Below are positions 28,141 through 37,873 of a stretch of DNA of 64,000 nt, piece by piece. The DNA is from Fortiea contorta PCC 7126 (GTDB lineage: Bacteria > Cyanobacteriota > Cyanobacteriia > Cyanobacteriales > Nostocaceae), in NCBI RefSeq assembly GCF_000332295.1, contig NZ_KB235930.1, forward strand, positions 997,895-1,061,894, written 5' to 3'. Within the stretch, counting starts at the first letter, position 1; every line of letters starts with the position of its first letter. Both the position numbers and the translations under genes were made by a program. The notes under the pieces were generated by a model. That model was not told the origin of the DNA and made no database searches. It was given only the letters and a program-made list of their open reading frames with translations.

Positions 28141-29538
28141 TTACTGTACCTGTGTCGGTTGTTTCTGAGTTTGCTCAACTAAATTTTGCAGAGAATTAGA
28201 AATTTTTACCTGCACAGATACAGGATGATCTAAGCGTCGAGTTTCTGGAGGTAAACTAGCAACTTCAGCGGCGGTGCGACGGCGAATTGTTGACAAGGTT
28301 TCTGGTGGTTGCAGTCGTTTACCTTGCTGCATGACTAATTCTAATAAAGGTGTTTCTAAAGCGGGAGTTTCTGTCATTAAACCCAGGCGATCAACCTTTA
28401 ATTTATCTCCTACAAACGAGCGGAAAATCTGTTTACGTCCGGGATAAGTTGTCTTTCCACTTGATTCTTTCATGACTGGGATACCGTCAATTTCTACGAG
28501 TTTATAAACTCCATTTACCGGCTTACCTGTAACTAATCGCGTCCCTAAACCATAGCCGTCAATCTCGGCGCCGGCGGCTTTGAGTCTAGTAATTTCCCAC
28601 TCATCTAAGTCACCACTAGCGAAAATTGGCACTCCTGGAAGTAGCGATCGCACTTGTTGGGACAAAGTTACTAAATCTCCAGAGTCTAACCTCACCCCTG
28701 TCAATTTCATTTCTCCGGAATTTACTTTTTGGGCTAACTGCTCGGCAGCCGCGACTGTATCATAAGTATCAATCAACAAGGGCGCACCCGGAAAATATCG
28801 ATGAAACGCCGTAAAAGCTTGTTCTTCACTGCCTTCTAATGCTGACAGTGCCATTACCAAGGCGTGAGCCATCGTACCACTTGGCGTTTCTCCCAGTTGT
28901 AGCGCTGCTAACACATTCGAGGTGGCGTCTAATCCCCCCGCTAAAGCCGCCCGCGCCGCCCACAATGAACCTTGGGGGCTAAATGCTCTCCTGGTGCCAA
29001 ATTCTAGGAGTGTAGCCTCTTGTCCGGCGACATCCCTCAATCTGGCTGCTTTAGTAGCAATTAATGTTTGATAATTAAGTGTATTCAACAGGTAGGTTTC
29101 GACTAATTGCGCTTGCCATAAGGGCGCTTCTATTCGCAACAAGGGCTGATTGGCGAATACCGCTGTACCTTCTGGCACAGCCCACACATCCCCGGTGAAA
29201 CCTCCTTGGGCGAGTATTGACCAAAAGCGATCGCTCACATTGGTAAAAATCCCCGTCTCCTGCAAAGCCTCTATCTGCTTGGCGCTAAACCGGAATTTCT
29301 CTAAATATTCCAGCGCCTGGGCTAACCCCATCGCAATTAAATAACCAAAATCCGTCGGTAAGCGCCGGGAAAATAACTCAAAACTAGCTCTTTTTTGTTC
29401 TATCCCCTCACCTGCATAACAAGCCGCCATTGTCAACTGGTAAAGGTCAGTTAATAGGCTATAATCTTCAACCGCTAGCCTCATTTCTGAGTGCGGCTGC
29501 TGATTCGCATGTGTCTCCAATGCTACGGAACTTTTCAC
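28141..29538 (-). CDS. pncB: Nicotinate phosphoribosyltransferase
   Basis: A 465-residue enzyme making nicotinate mononucleotide from nicotinate and PRPP, the entry of NAD salvage. Visible are YSLLTDLYQLTMAACY near the N-terminus, LLEFGTRRAFSPQGSLWAARAALAGG around residues 170-195, the PRPP-site Asp segment LIDTYDT near 260 and GVRLDSGDL near 285. The GTG at 29538 has an AAGGA site nine bases upstream and is kept; the ATG at 29484 is an alternative. It is the first gene of the NAD operon, with a palindromic operator 31 bp upstream. Confidence 0.93.
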   Translation of the reverse strand: MKSSVALETHANQQPHSEMRLAVEDYSLLTDLYQLTMAACYAGEGIEQKRASFELFSRRLPTDFGYLIAMGLAQALEYLEKFRFSAKQIEALQETGIFTNVSDRFWSILAQGGFTGDVWAVPEGTAVFANQPLLRIEAPLWQAQLVETYLLNTLNYQTLIATKAARLRDVAGQEATLLEFGTRRAFSPQGSLWAARAALAGGLDATSNVLAALQLGETPSGTMAHALVMALSALEGSEEQAFTAFHRYFPGAPLLIDTYDTVAAAEQLAQKVNSGEMKLTGVRLDSGDLVTLSQQVRSLLPGVPIFASGDLDEWEITRLKAAGAEIDGYGLGTRLVTGKPVNGVYKLVEIDGIPVMKESSGKTTYPGRKQIFRSFVGDKLKVDRLGLMTETPALETPLLELVMQQGKRLQPPETLSTIRRRTAAEVASLPPETRRLDHPVSVQVKISNSLQNLVEQTQKQPTQVQ

Positions 29539-29569
29539 GTAAGAGTGTCCTTACAGGAACGCTGATTTC

Positions 29570-29594
29570 ATTTATGGTAAAACTTACCATAAAT
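29570..29594. promoter_or_regulatory. Candidate NrtR operator upstream of pncB
   Basis: A perfect palindrome with 11-bp arms, ATTTATGGTAA and TTACCATAAAT, around a 3-bp AAC spacer. It lies 31 bp upstream of the pncB start, where a repressor would block the promoter. The only DNA-binding protein in the cluster is the NrtR homologue. NrtR sites in other bacteria are AT-rich palindromes of about this length; the link is inferred. Confidence 0.7.
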
Positions 29595-29626
29595 AATGTC
29601 AACTGAAGAATAGGTATGGGTTGAAG

Positions 29627-29674
29627 GTGGGGAGGTGGGGAGATGGGGAGGTGGGGAGATGGGGAGATGGGGAG
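29627..29674. repeat. G-rich octamer array (GGGGAGRT)
   Basis: About six copies of GGGGAGGT or GGGGAGAT, directly upstream of the pncB operator. It ends at GGGGAGTTCTGAAG with no ATTAAAG junction or 21-mer core, so it is an isolated arm of the composite repeat type. It could also fold as a G-quadruplex. Confidence 0.75.
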
Positions 29675-29744
29675 TTCTGAAGTCAAAACTTCAGGTTCCG
29701 ATACTTAATGCTCAATACCCTATTTTTAAAGCAGCGGCTATTAC

Positions 29745-30032
29745 CTAAGGAATAACACTAGCGATTTGCTCGATACTATCCCAAACAATCCAACTACAAG
29801 AATTGTTCACATCTTCTTTGTTAGTTGAAACTTTAAAATACACTTTATCTTTGCCTTTAGATTCAATAGCAAAGTCAGCATTTTGAGCGTAAACTACCTT
29901 AAAACCTCTTTCACGCAAACAATACATTACCCAAGCTTTCAAAGAATGTTTATGAGGTTCGTAGGGAATTGGTGGTTTGGTCACAGCTTCTTCTAGCACT
30001 CTCAACATTTGAATAGATATTGTGTTTGTCAT
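29745..30032 (-). CDS. Small hypothetical protein (95 residues)
   Basis: Not recognised. A soluble 95-residue protein with HSLKAWVMYCLRERGFKVVYAQNADFAIESKGKDKVYFKVS in the centre. The conserved-looking Asp-x-x-Ile-Glu and Lys-x-Tyr/Phe-x-Lys placing faintly resembles a minimal restriction-endonuclease-like fold, but no D-ExK motif is clear. It lies 65 bp downstream of the VOC gene on the same strand. Confidence 0.55.
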   Translation of the reverse strand: MTNTISIQMLRVLEEAVTKPPIPYEPHKHSLKAWVMYCLRERGFKVVYAQNADFAIESKGKDKVYFKVSTNKEDVNNSCSWIVWDSIEQIASVIP

Positions 30033-30097
30033 TGGTTATTTGTTAATCAGTAATAATTTTGAGTTATTTTCCTATTTTTTTACAGCTTTATTGGTAA

Positions 30098-30568
30098 TTA
30101 AGAAACAGGATCACAACGAATCTCAATCATAAAGCCATCAGGATCATAGAAATACACACCTCGACCTGTAGGACGAGTGACTGGGCCATGAGCGATCGCT
30201 ATTTGATTATCTCTGATTACCGCCACCGCTGCATCAAAAAACTGTGGATCTATATCAAAAGCTAGATGATAAGCTCTAGTAAAAGTCTTATCTGGGTTAG
30301 GATCAGGTGGTGATAATTCCGGTTCTCCAAATAAGTCTAAAATTGTACCATCCGGAGTAATGAAGTTAGCCACCTTTCCAGCAGCGACAAGCTCCACCAA
30401 AGTTGCTGGTACTTCATCACCAATTAATTCATGCAGACCCAGAATAGTACCATAAAAGTATCGGGAAGCTTGCATATCTTTGACATTCAGAGCAATGTGA
30501 TGCACTCGTCGCAGATAACCGGGAGCTAAAACACTATTTACAGACTTGGGATTAGATAACATAATCAA
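30098..30568 (-). CDS. VOC (glyoxalase/dioxygenase superfamily) protein
   Basis: A 156-residue vicinal-oxygen-chelate protein. Typical features are RRVHHIALNVKDMQASRYFYGTILGL near residue 20, a second half beginning AYHLAFDI near residue 95, and the C-terminal FYDPDGFMIEIRCDP with the last metal-binding Glu. The reaction is not predictable from sequence. A start two codons later is also possible. It is divergent from the DUF4385 gene. Confidence 0.85.
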   Translation of the reverse strand: MIMLSNPKSVNSVLAPGYLRRVHHIALNVKDMQASRYFYGTILGLHELIGDEVPATLVELVAAGKVANFITPDGTILDLFGEPELSPPDPNPDKTFTRAYHLAFDIDPQFFDAAVAVIRDNQIAIAHGPVTRPTGRGVYFYDPDGFMIEIRCDPVS

Positions 30569-30741
30569 CTAATTTTCCTTACAAAGATAGAAGCCTAGTT
30601 CATTTCTTCCAGTCTAGTATGAATAACAAGCTGGTAGAAACAAATCAAACTATGTTACGAAAAGTAATTACTTGCAAAACATCTACAAATAACAACCTTC
30701 ACTAGTTAATTTTTTTAGAGCTGATATATCTAAAACACGAT

Positions 30742-31215
30742 ATGGCTTTTGATTATTCTTTAGATTTTAAAAACATCAACTTTCGCCAGCACCCAGAATT
30801 ATATCGCGTTGGAAAAGGTGAGCAGGGAGTGCTTTTAGTGGAACCATATAAATCAGAAATTCTGCCTTACTGGCGATTTAAAACTCCTGATATTGCTAAA
30901 GAATCCAGTGAGAAAATCTACGAGATTTTTCTGGATTACTTAGATAAAGATGATTTTGTCGGCGCGGATATGGCTAGAAAATTTATCCAAATGGGTTATA
31001 CGCGCTCCCGACGTTATGCTAATCATAAAAGTGGCAGAAAATATCAACAAAATTCTCAAAAATCAGACAGCAAAAAAGAAATTCTGCCTTATGATGTAGA
31101 TCCAATTAAAGCCGAGTCAGCAGCAATATTTAAAGCCAAGTGGATACAAGCCAAAACAAACGATAAATATCTGCAACTTTTAGCGAAGCATAAACAATTA
31201 TATGAAATAAGCTAG
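30742..31215 (+). CDS. DUF4385 family protein
   Basis: A 157-residue basic protein with the pattern FRQHPELYRVGKGEQGVLLVEPYKSEILPYWRFK and RKFIQMGYTRSRRYANHKSGRKY, which I recognise as DUF4385. The combination of basic residues and conserved aromatics suggests nucleic acid binding, but no function is established. It stands alone between the divergent VOC gene and a convergent ABC permease gene. Confidence 0.8.
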   Translation: MAFDYSLDFKNINFRQHPELYRVGKGEQGVLLVEPYKSEILPYWRFKTPDIAKESSEKIYEIFLDYLDKDDFVGADMARKFIQMGYTRSRRYANHKSGRKYQQNSQKSDSKKEILPYDVDPIKAESAAIFKAKWIQAKTNDKYLQLLAKHKQLYEIS

Positions 31216-31249
31216 TATCTACAGATTCGGTAACACCAACCAAAATTAA

Positions 31250-32038
31250 TCACGCCCCCATACCAGAATAACGCTTCAATCCCACACGCCACAACCAACG
31301 ATTAGCACCTAAAAATAATAATATCCAACCCAACATTGACCAAAAACCCCGCCCTAAATCTACAGGTATCCCCACTAAAATGCTGACAGGGAAATTAACT
31401 AAATAAGGAAAAGGTGTCAACATGACTATCGCCCGTAAAGATTCGGGAAATACTTCTAAAGGTGCAATTAATCCAGATAAAAATAAATAAAACAAAAACC
31501 ACAGATTTTCTAAAGCCGCAGCCCGTTCCGTCCAAAAAGCTAACATGGCAAAGGTATATTGAATAATGAACCGGAGAGTAAAAGCCATGAATACCGCCAA
31601 CATAAACCAGAAAAAATCACCCAATTTCGGCAACCAAAAAGCTTGAGGATAAAGAGCAAAAAATAACCCAATCAATAACAATGCAAACTGGATGCGAGCG
31701 AATCTATCAGCGATATGAAAGGCTATATGATGCCATATAGGATCAAGAGGTTGTAACAATCGAGGTGAAAGTTTACCTTCTATCACCTCAGTTTCAAATT
31801 CCCAAATTACCCAAACAGTAGTTAATTGTCGAACCAAAAAAACAGCGAGAAAATAACGAGCAAAGTCTACAGGTTTTAAACCAAAATTTCCCCCTTGAGA
31901 CGCTTCCATCCAAATCCCCATAAAGATAATTGGGATAGAGCCAGATAAAACCCATAAAATCATTTCTGCCCGATATTCCAGGGTATACGCATAATAAACC
32001 GAAAGCAAAGTTAAAGTTTTTCTAATAATTCGCCGCAT
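31250..32038 (-). CDS. ABC-2 type transporter permease
   Basis: A 262-residue integral membrane protein with about six hydrophobic segments, for example MILWVLSGSIPIIFMGIWM near the N-terminus and LWFLFYLFLSGLIAPLEVFP around residue 185. This is the ABC-2 permease layout used for export of polysaccharide, lipid or drugs. It lies 200 bp downstream of a matching ATPase gene on the same strand. Many such systems carry a second permease; none is adjacent here. Substrate unknown. Confidence 0.8.
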   Translation of the reverse strand: MRRIIRKTLTLLSVYYAYTLEYRAEMILWVLSGSIPIIFMGIWMEASQGGNFGLKPVDFARYFLAVFLVRQLTTVWVIWEFETEVIEGKLSPRLLQPLDPIWHHIAFHIADRFARIQFALLLIGLFFALYPQAFWLPKLGDFFWFMLAVFMAFTLRFIIQYTFAMLAFWTERAAALENLWFLFYLFLSGLIAPLEVFPESLRAIVMLTPFPYLVNFPVSILVGIPVDLGRGFWSMLGWILLFLGANRWLWRVGLKRYSGMGA

Positions 32039-32238
32039 TTAAGCCACCTTGAAAATACGAACCTTTAACTAGTAGAACAAAGCTGAAATCTGAAGTATAA
32101 AGTATGAACTCTGAAATGAAGAACCTTATATTATCAGCCTTTAGGCAATTTTTAATGAGTAGTTTATTTCCGTCGTGCTGTACTACTAATTACTTTGGGA
32201 CATAGGAAATTATTTTTAAAAAATCTCTGCGGTTATGT

Positions 32239-33222
32239 TCAAGATACAACCCCCGCCTGAAAAACCTTACCAATCACTTCTTCCACAGGCGGCTCTGTCA
32301 CTGTTAAATCAATTACCTCTAAATCAGCCAAAATTTGAGATACTTTATGTGTCAGGGCTTCTTGAGGCACCAGAAAGCTGACTGTTCGCCCTTCCCAATG
32401 TTGCACATCACCATAAGAGTTGAGCTTTTCCGCGGGTATACATTGAGCTAGCTCTACACGAATTTCTCGATAAGGGGCGAAGCGTTCCAACAAGTCATTC
32501 AAGCTGCCATCGTACACCAGCTTTCCTTGATGAATCAACAGCACCCGTTGACACAAAGCGGTGATATCAGCCATGTAATGGCTAGTCAATAGCACTGTCG
32601 CTTGGTAACGCTGATTGTAATCGCGTAAAAAATCCCGTACACTTACTTGAGCGTTGACATCTAAGCCTAAAGTTGGTTCATCGAGAAATAATACTTGCGG
32701 ACGATGCAAAAGTGCTGCTAACAGTTCAGCTTTCATTCGTTCGCCTAAAGACAACTTCCGCACTGGTTGGGTAAGTTTACCTTCTAGGGCTAGCATTTCT
32801 GTTAATTCTCCCACTCGTCGCTGAAATTCTTTATTAGAAATGTTGTATACAGCAGCATTAATTTTTAAAGAATCCCAAGCGGGTAAATCCCAAATCAACT
32901 GCTGTTTTTGTCCCATCACCAAAGTAATTTTTTGTAAAAATGCTTCTTGACGACGGAAAGGAATTTGTCCAGCTACTTTCACTAAACCAGCAGAGGGATG
33001 AATCAATCCAGTTAGCATTTTTAGTGTAGTGGTTTTCCCGGCTCCATTAGGGCCTAAAAATCCTACAACTTCGCCAGGAGCAATTTCAAAAGAAACATCT
33101 TTAACTGCTGTGATTGAACGATAAGTGCGGCGAAAAAAATGGGTAATTGTCCCTTTAAATCCGGGTTCTTTCACCGCTACTGGATAAAATTTACTCAAAT
33201 TTTCCGCCACGATGATCGACAT
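32239..33222 (-). CDS. ABC-2 type transporter ATP-binding protein
   Basis: A 327-residue ATPase subunit. Walker A is GPNGAGKTT near residue 55, the signature is LSLGERMKAELLAALLHRP (a variant LSLGE), Walker B is VLFLDEPTLGLD and the H-loop is LTSHYMADI. The C-terminal 90 residues form the accessory domain seen in drug- and glycan-exporting ABC-2 systems. It lies upstream of the permease and is probably co-transcribed with it. Confidence 0.88.
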   Translation of the reverse strand: MSIIVAENLSKFYPVAVKEPGFKGTITHFFRRTYRSITAVKDVSFEIAPGEVVGFLGPNGAGKTTTLKMLTGLIHPSAGLVKVAGQIPFRRQEAFLQKITLVMGQKQQLIWDLPAWDSLKINAAVYNISNKEFQRRVGELTEMLALEGKLTQPVRKLSLGERMKAELLAALLHRPQVLFLDEPTLGLDVNAQVSVRDFLRDYNQRYQATVLLTSHYMADITALCQRVLLIHQGKLVYDGSLNDLLERFAPYREIRVELAQCIPAEKLNSYGDVQHWEGRTVSFLVPQEALTHKVSQILADLEVIDLTVTEPPVEEVIGKVFQAGVVS

Positions 33223-33334
33223 AATTTTTTGGCTATGAAAAGGTAGATAAAAATCACATTAACATAGATGTATCATCTGCGTTGATGCCCGATTGGCAAT
33301 CAAAGAATGCTGATGATTTTTAGCAACAGAGACT

Positions 33335-34981
33335 TTAACGTAACCGCCCAGAACGCAAAATACTAATAATTAACCACAGACCTAATAAACTAGCAGCGGT
33401 AAATAATACGCTACTAATAAAAGATAGTTGCGTAGTTTGTGCGTTATGAGAAATAATTGCTGCACCCATAATCAGTGAGCCGACGAGTATACTGAAAGAT
33501 AGGCGGTTAGCAGCATCATCCATAGTCCGTCGCACACCATCTAAACCTCGTAGGGACAAATTCCACTGTAAGGTTTCGGAAGTAACTCGGTCTAGAAGGA
33601 GTTCAATTTGACGGGGAGATTGTAAGGAAAGACTTTTGATATCGAGTGCTGTGCGTAAGAGCGATCGCACTGGATTATCTCCTAAAAGCTGACGCCGAAA
33701 CAAGTCTGTAATTAATGGTTTAATTTCGTCAAATAAGTTTACATCTGGGTTAAATGTCCGCGCTACTCCTTCTAAATTTGCCAGGGTTTTTGCATATAAA
33801 CCCATGTTGCTGGGGAGGCGAATTTTATTATTGCGAGCAACTTGCAAAATTTCGTAAATTACATGACTAAAATTAATATCTGTCAAGCTGACGTTATGAT
33901 ATTTTCGCAGCATCCGATCATAATCATTTTCCAACCGAGATAAAATCACTGGTTGATTAGAATCTGCTAGTTGCAATGTTAACTGAGCACACCGTCCCGC
34001 GTCTAAATCAATAATTGCCAGCAACATTTCTGTTAATATCTGCTGGGTACGGGGATCAAGCCTTCCCACCATACCACAATCTAACAGGGCAATCCGACCG
34101 TCTTGCAGATAAAACAAATTTCCTGGGTGGGGATCAGCATGAAAGAAGCCATCTATATATAGTTGTTGAAAAAATACTCGAAATAGTAATGTGGTAATGG
34201 CATTACGTTCTACAACCGTGTCTTCAGTGCCATTTTGATGACTCAATTTTGCTGACAAAATGGGTACACCATTCAGCCATTCCATCACCATTAATTTTTC
34301 TGTGGTCAAATCCCAATAAATTTCCGCCACCACAATTTGCTGCGGATCAAACCAGCGACTACTGGATAAATTGCGCCGTAATTGATCTGTGAAACCAGCT
34401 TCTAGGGTAAAATCTAATTCAGCCTCTAAAGCTTTGGTGAATTCTTCTGCGATCGCTTTGATTTCATAAGTTTGCCCAAATTCAGTCCGCGCCACTAAAT
34501 CAGCAATCCCTTGAATTAAAGCAATATCTTGGGCAATTGTGATATCTATCCCTGGACGCTGGACTTTGAGAGCTACTTCTCTACCGTCGATTAGTGTAGC
34601 TCGATGGGTCTGTGCAATTGATCCCGCCGCGACAGGAACTGGATTAATCGTCGTGAAGGTTTCCTCTAGAGGTTTTTTTAGCTGTTTGCGGATGACTACT
34701 TCAATTTCCGACCAGGAAACTTGAGGGACTTCATCTTGCAAAGTTGACAGTTCCTCAATGTAGGCGCCACTGAGTAAATCTGGACGGGTGGAAAGTAATT
34801 GACCGAGCTTCACATAAACTGGCCCCAAATCCACCAAGATATTTTTTAAAACTGCAGGTGTAGGTAATTGCGGTTCATCAGTTTTTCCACCTGTGAGCAA
34901 CCTACGCATATAGTCCCAGCCATTGCGGAGGACTACTTCAATAATTTCTCGCTGACGAGGGACTGTTTGAGTGAGGAACAT
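33335..34981 (-). CDS. ABC1/UbiB-family atypical kinase
   Basis: A 548-residue ABC1/AarF protein. Signature features are the KxGQ motif VKLGQLLSTRPDLL near residue 53, the Ala-rich loop AAGSIAQTHRA near 118, Lys in VALKVQRPG, GFFHADPHPGNLF near 278 and DCGMVGRLDP. C-terminal hydrophobic segments (SILVGSLIMGAAIISH and LFTAASLLGLWLIISI) anchor it to the membrane. UbiB-family proteins support quinone synthesis, and plastid relatives act in plastoglobules; the exact role here is unknown. Confidence 0.9.
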   Translation of the reverse strand: MFLTQTVPRQREIIEVVLRNGWDYMRRLLTGGKTDEPQLPTPAVLKNILVDLGPVYVKLGQLLSTRPDLLSGAYIEELSTLQDEVPQVSWSEIEVVIRKQLKKPLEETFTTINPVPVAAGSIAQTHRATLIDGREVALKVQRPGIDITIAQDIALIQGIADLVARTEFGQTYEIKAIAEEFTKALEAELDFTLEAGFTDQLRRNLSSSRWFDPQQIVVAEIYWDLTTEKLMVMEWLNGVPILSAKLSHQNGTEDTVVERNAITTLLFRVFFQQLYIDGFFHADPHPGNLFYLQDGRIALLDCGMVGRLDPRTQQILTEMLLAIIDLDAGRCAQLTLQLADSNQPVILSRLENDYDRMLRKYHNVSLTDINFSHVIYEILQVARNNKIRLPSNMGLYAKTLANLEGVARTFNPDVNLFDEIKPLITDLFRRQLLGDNPVRSLLRTALDIKSLSLQSPRQIELLLDRVTSETLQWNLSLRGLDGVRRTMDDAANRLSFSILVGSLIMGAAIISHNAQTTQLSFISSVLFTAASLLGLWLIISILRSGRLR

Positions 34982-34989
34982 TGTGTGGT

Positions 34990-35136
34990 TAGGAAAGAGG
35001 GCTAGGGGCTAGATGGTAGAGGCTAGCAATTGAGATTAGGGGCGATAGGGAATCAACCCACAGAAATTATTTGCTAATTTCTCACCCCTAATCCCCAGTC
35101 TCTAATCTCTAGTCCCTACCTCTCAAGTTATAATAG
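34990..35136. repeat. Short heptamer-like repeats (GGGGCTAG and CCCTAATC types)
   Basis: A purine-rich run (GAGGGCTAGGGGCTAG) and, about 60 bp on, a pyrimidine-rich run (CCCCTAATCCCCAGTCTC) stand in inverted orientation in the gap before the AarF gene. The class is the short tandem repeat family seen elsewhere in the window. No gene is present. Confidence 0.55.
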
Positions 35137-35175
35137 AAGAATCGGCTTTTCAGCCTCTGCCAAGGGTTTTAACTT

Positions 35176-36240
35176 TTACAGTAGGTGAGTGAATTGGGGA
35201 TCACTTTTAAGGATTTTAAGAATTTGCTTAATTTCCTGAGTGCGGTCTTTTTTGACCACCAGCGTGACATGGCGATCGCGCACAATCACCACATCCTCCA
35301 ATCCTATGGTAACAACTACATCCTCTGGGTCAGAGGCATAAATGATCGTCCCCTGCGTATCCAGTCCCACATGGGTTGCGAGTTCCACATTGGGAGTCTC
35401 TTCGGTTTTCAGTAAACGCTCGATCGCATTCCAATCCCCTAAATCATCCCAACCGAATGACACCGGCAAGACATATGCTAAAGTGGTCTTTTCCATGAGC
35501 GCATAGTCTACGCTCTTTTTAGGTAATTCTGGGTAGACACCTGGGCCCTTTTGTGCTAGAGGCTCGATAATTTCCGGAGCGTGGGTGTAAAGCTCCTTGA
35601 GAACCACCCCAGCCCGAAAAATGAACATGCCACTATTCCAGCTAAAACGCCCCGTTGACAGAAAAGCTTCAGCGGTTTCCCGGTTAGGCTTTTCAGTAAA
35701 GCGGTTGACGTGATAAGCTGGCAACTCGCTAAAGTCACCAAGTTTTTCCCCTTGCTCGATGTAGCCGTAACCAGTTGATGGAAAAGTTGGCTTGATCCCC
35801 AAGGTGACGATCGCTTCTGTGCTTGCAGCCAGTTCCGTAGCTGCACCTAAAGTTTGTGCAAACACATTTTGGTCAGCAATCCAATGGTCAGCGGGAAAAA
35901 AGCCAATAACAGCGTCCTCGCCATAACGTTGTTTAATTTCCAAACTAGTCCAGGCCACGGCTGCAGCCGTGTCTCTTCCTTCAGACTCAATTAATAAGTT
36001 TTGTGACGGCAGTTCAGGCAATTGTTGTCGTACTCCTTCAGCTAGCTGACTAGAAGTGACCACAAACACACAATCCCAACCACCAGCTATTTCTAGCAAT
36101 CGATCAGCTGTTGCTTGTAGTAGGCTTCTAGAGCTACCATCAAGACTTAAAAATTGCTTGGGTCGTCCAGAGCGACTCAAAGGCCAAAAACGCTCGCCTT
36201 TACCACCAGCAAGAATTACGGGGAACAATGGACTAGTCAT
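35176..36240 (-). CDS. manC: Mannose-1-phosphate guanylyltransferase
   Basis: A 354-residue nucleotidyltransferase making GDP-mannose from GTP and mannose-1-phosphate, for exopolysaccharide and O-antigen sugars. The N-terminal pyrophosphorylase signature LAGGKGERFWPLSR, the FTEKPNRETAEAFL segment near residue 185 and SVDYALMEKT near residue 245 are typical. It is the short form without a phosphomannose isomerase domain. The ATG at 36240 replaces a GTG four codons earlier. It is divergent from the LCP gene. Confidence 0.9.
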   Translation of the reverse strand: MTSPLFPVILAGGKGERFWPLSRSGRPKQFLSLDGSSRSLLQATADRLLEIAGGWDCVFVVTSSQLAEGVRQQLPELPSQNLLIESEGRDTAAAVAWTSLEIKQRYGEDAVIGFFPADHWIADQNVFAQTLGAATELAASTEAIVTLGIKPTFPSTGYGYIEQGEKLGDFSELPAYHVNRFTEKPNRETAEAFLSTGRFSWNSGMFIFRAGVVLKELYTHAPEIIEPLAQKGPGVYPELPKKSVDYALMEKTTLAYVLPVSFGWDDLGDWNAIERLLKTEETPNVELATHVGLDTQGTIIYASDPEDVVVTIGLEDVVIVRDRHVTLVVKKDRTQEIKQILKILKSDPQFTHLL

Positions 36241-36355
36241 TTTGTCATACACACCTACGGGAGGATACTACAAGTGTACAGTGGGCTTTTCCACTGGCAA
36301 GATTTGTAGCTTGCATTAACATACTTTTAGGGAGTGGTTGAGTGGGGAGATAATT

Positions 36356-37873
36356 GTGATTAAACAAATTCAATGGACAGAGAATCAGGTAACGCCTCAA
36401 CAAGTACCAGCTTTAGAATTAGATGAGGCTCAACCTCAGCAGTTACAACAGTTACAACTGACAGAAAACCAAGGAACGCTACAACAAGTACCAGCCACAG
36501 ACCTGGAGATTAGCCCAAAACAACCTGCGAATATCTCCCGTGGCGTCGTTGAGTCTGTAGGCGAGATTCCCAACCAGCTTTACGAAAGGTTGGGCTTAAG
36601 TATGCCTCGCTGGCTACTGTGGATCTTGACACTTGTTATAGGAATCATTCTCTCAGGACTGTTAGCATCGACTTTGGCGCTGTGGACTCCCCTATGGAGC
36701 AATCTCGACCAAACAGACGAAGACTTAGGAGTGGCTGGTAAAGAGCAGCAAAAAATGCCACTGCCAGGGGAGCTATGGGGTAAAATCTCACAGTATCAGC
36801 TATCCAAACCCATGAATATTTTGATTATGGGGATTGAACCAGTTAGCGGTACTGTTGATGGCTCACCAGAAAGTTTTGCTGGTAAAAGTGACGCCATGCT
36901 GATGGTGCGGCTTAATTCCAGTGAAAAATCCATCAAGGTGCTTTCCATTCCCAGGGACACAATGATTGCGATCCCGGAAAAGGGTTTAACTAAGGTTTCT
37001 GATGCTAACGCCCAAGGTGGGCCAGTCTTAGCAGCGCGGGTAGTCAGCCGGACTTTGAGTAATGCACCAATTGATCGGTATATCCGTATTTCTACTAACG
37101 GTCTACGTCAATTAGTAGACCAGTTGGGGGGAGTGGAAATCTTTGTGCCGCAGTCAATGGAATATAAAGACCCCTCCGGACAAACATTAAGTTTGGTCAG
37201 CGGTTGGCAAACACTCAACGGTGAACAAGCAGAAATGTTTGCCCGGTTCCGCGAACCAGGATTAGGCGATTTACCAAGAGTGCAGCGTCAACAAGCGCTG
37301 ATGAAAGCTTTGTTGGCTCGTCTCAATAGTCCGACGGTTTTGCCCAGATTGCCGCAATTGACCCGCATTATGCGGAGATATTTTGATACCAACCTGAAAA
37401 TAGAGGAAATGATGGCTTTGGTGAATTTTTCCCTCAGTGTTGAGCGGGATAATTTCCAAATGACAGTGTTACCCGGTGGGTTCAGCCGTTTTAGCCAAGA
37501 CCCTAATAGCTATTGGTTGAATATGACGGGACAACAGAGCTTGTTGAATGACTATGTTGGGGTGAATGTTCCTGGATTAAAGTCAGATATCCGACCTGTT
37601 TATAACCTCAAAATTGCTATTCAAAACGCTGCTAATCAACCACAGTTAACAGAAAAGGTTATCCAATATCTTAAACAGAAAGGTTTTAAAAATGTTTATG
37701 CTGTAGCTGATTGGCCTGATACTCAACGCCAAACTCAAATTATTGTCCAGAAAGGGACTAGAGAAGTGGGTATTGATTTGCAAAAAGTCATCGGCTTGGG
37801 TCAAATTGAAGTATCGGGAACTGGGGATTTGGAATCGGAATTGACAATTAGGATTGGGAAAGATTGGAAGTAG
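36356..37873 (+). CDS. LCP (LytR-CpsA-Psr) family protein
   Basis: A 505-residue membrane-anchored protein. A Gln/Pro-rich cytoplasmic N-terminus precedes one membrane segment (WLLWILTLVIGIILSGLLAS, near residue 90). The LCP domain follows (MNILIMGIEPVSG, KSDAMLMVRLN, LSIPRDTMIAIP), then a LytR_C domain (NLKIAIQNAANQPQLTEKVI) near residue 420. LCP enzymes transfer lipid-linked glycopolymers to peptidoglycan. The GTG at 36356 has GGGGAG six bases upstream; a TTG six codons earlier overlaps that site. Confidence 0.88.
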   Translation: MIKQIQWTENQVTPQQVPALELDEAQPQQLQQLQLTENQGTLQQVPATDLEISPKQPANISRGVVESVGEIPNQLYERLGLSMPRWLLWILTLVIGIILSGLLASTLALWTPLWSNLDQTDEDLGVAGKEQQKMPLPGELWGKISQYQLSKPMNILIMGIEPVSGTVDGSPESFAGKSDAMLMVRLNSSEKSIKVLSIPRDTMIAIPEKGLTKVSDANAQGGPVLAARVVSRTLSNAPIDRYIRISTNGLRQLVDQLGGVEIFVPQSMEYKDPSGQTLSLVSGWQTLNGEQAEMFARFREPGLGDLPRVQRQQALMKALLARLNSPTVLPRLPQLTRIMRRYFDTNLKIEEMMALVNFSLSVERDNFQMTVLPGGFSRFSQDPNSYWLNMTGQQSLLNDYVGVNVPGLKSDIRPVYNLKIAIQNAANQPQLTEKVIQYLKQKGFKNVYAVADWPDTQRQTQIIVQKGTREVGIDLQKVIGLGQIEVSGTGDLESELTIRIGKDWK

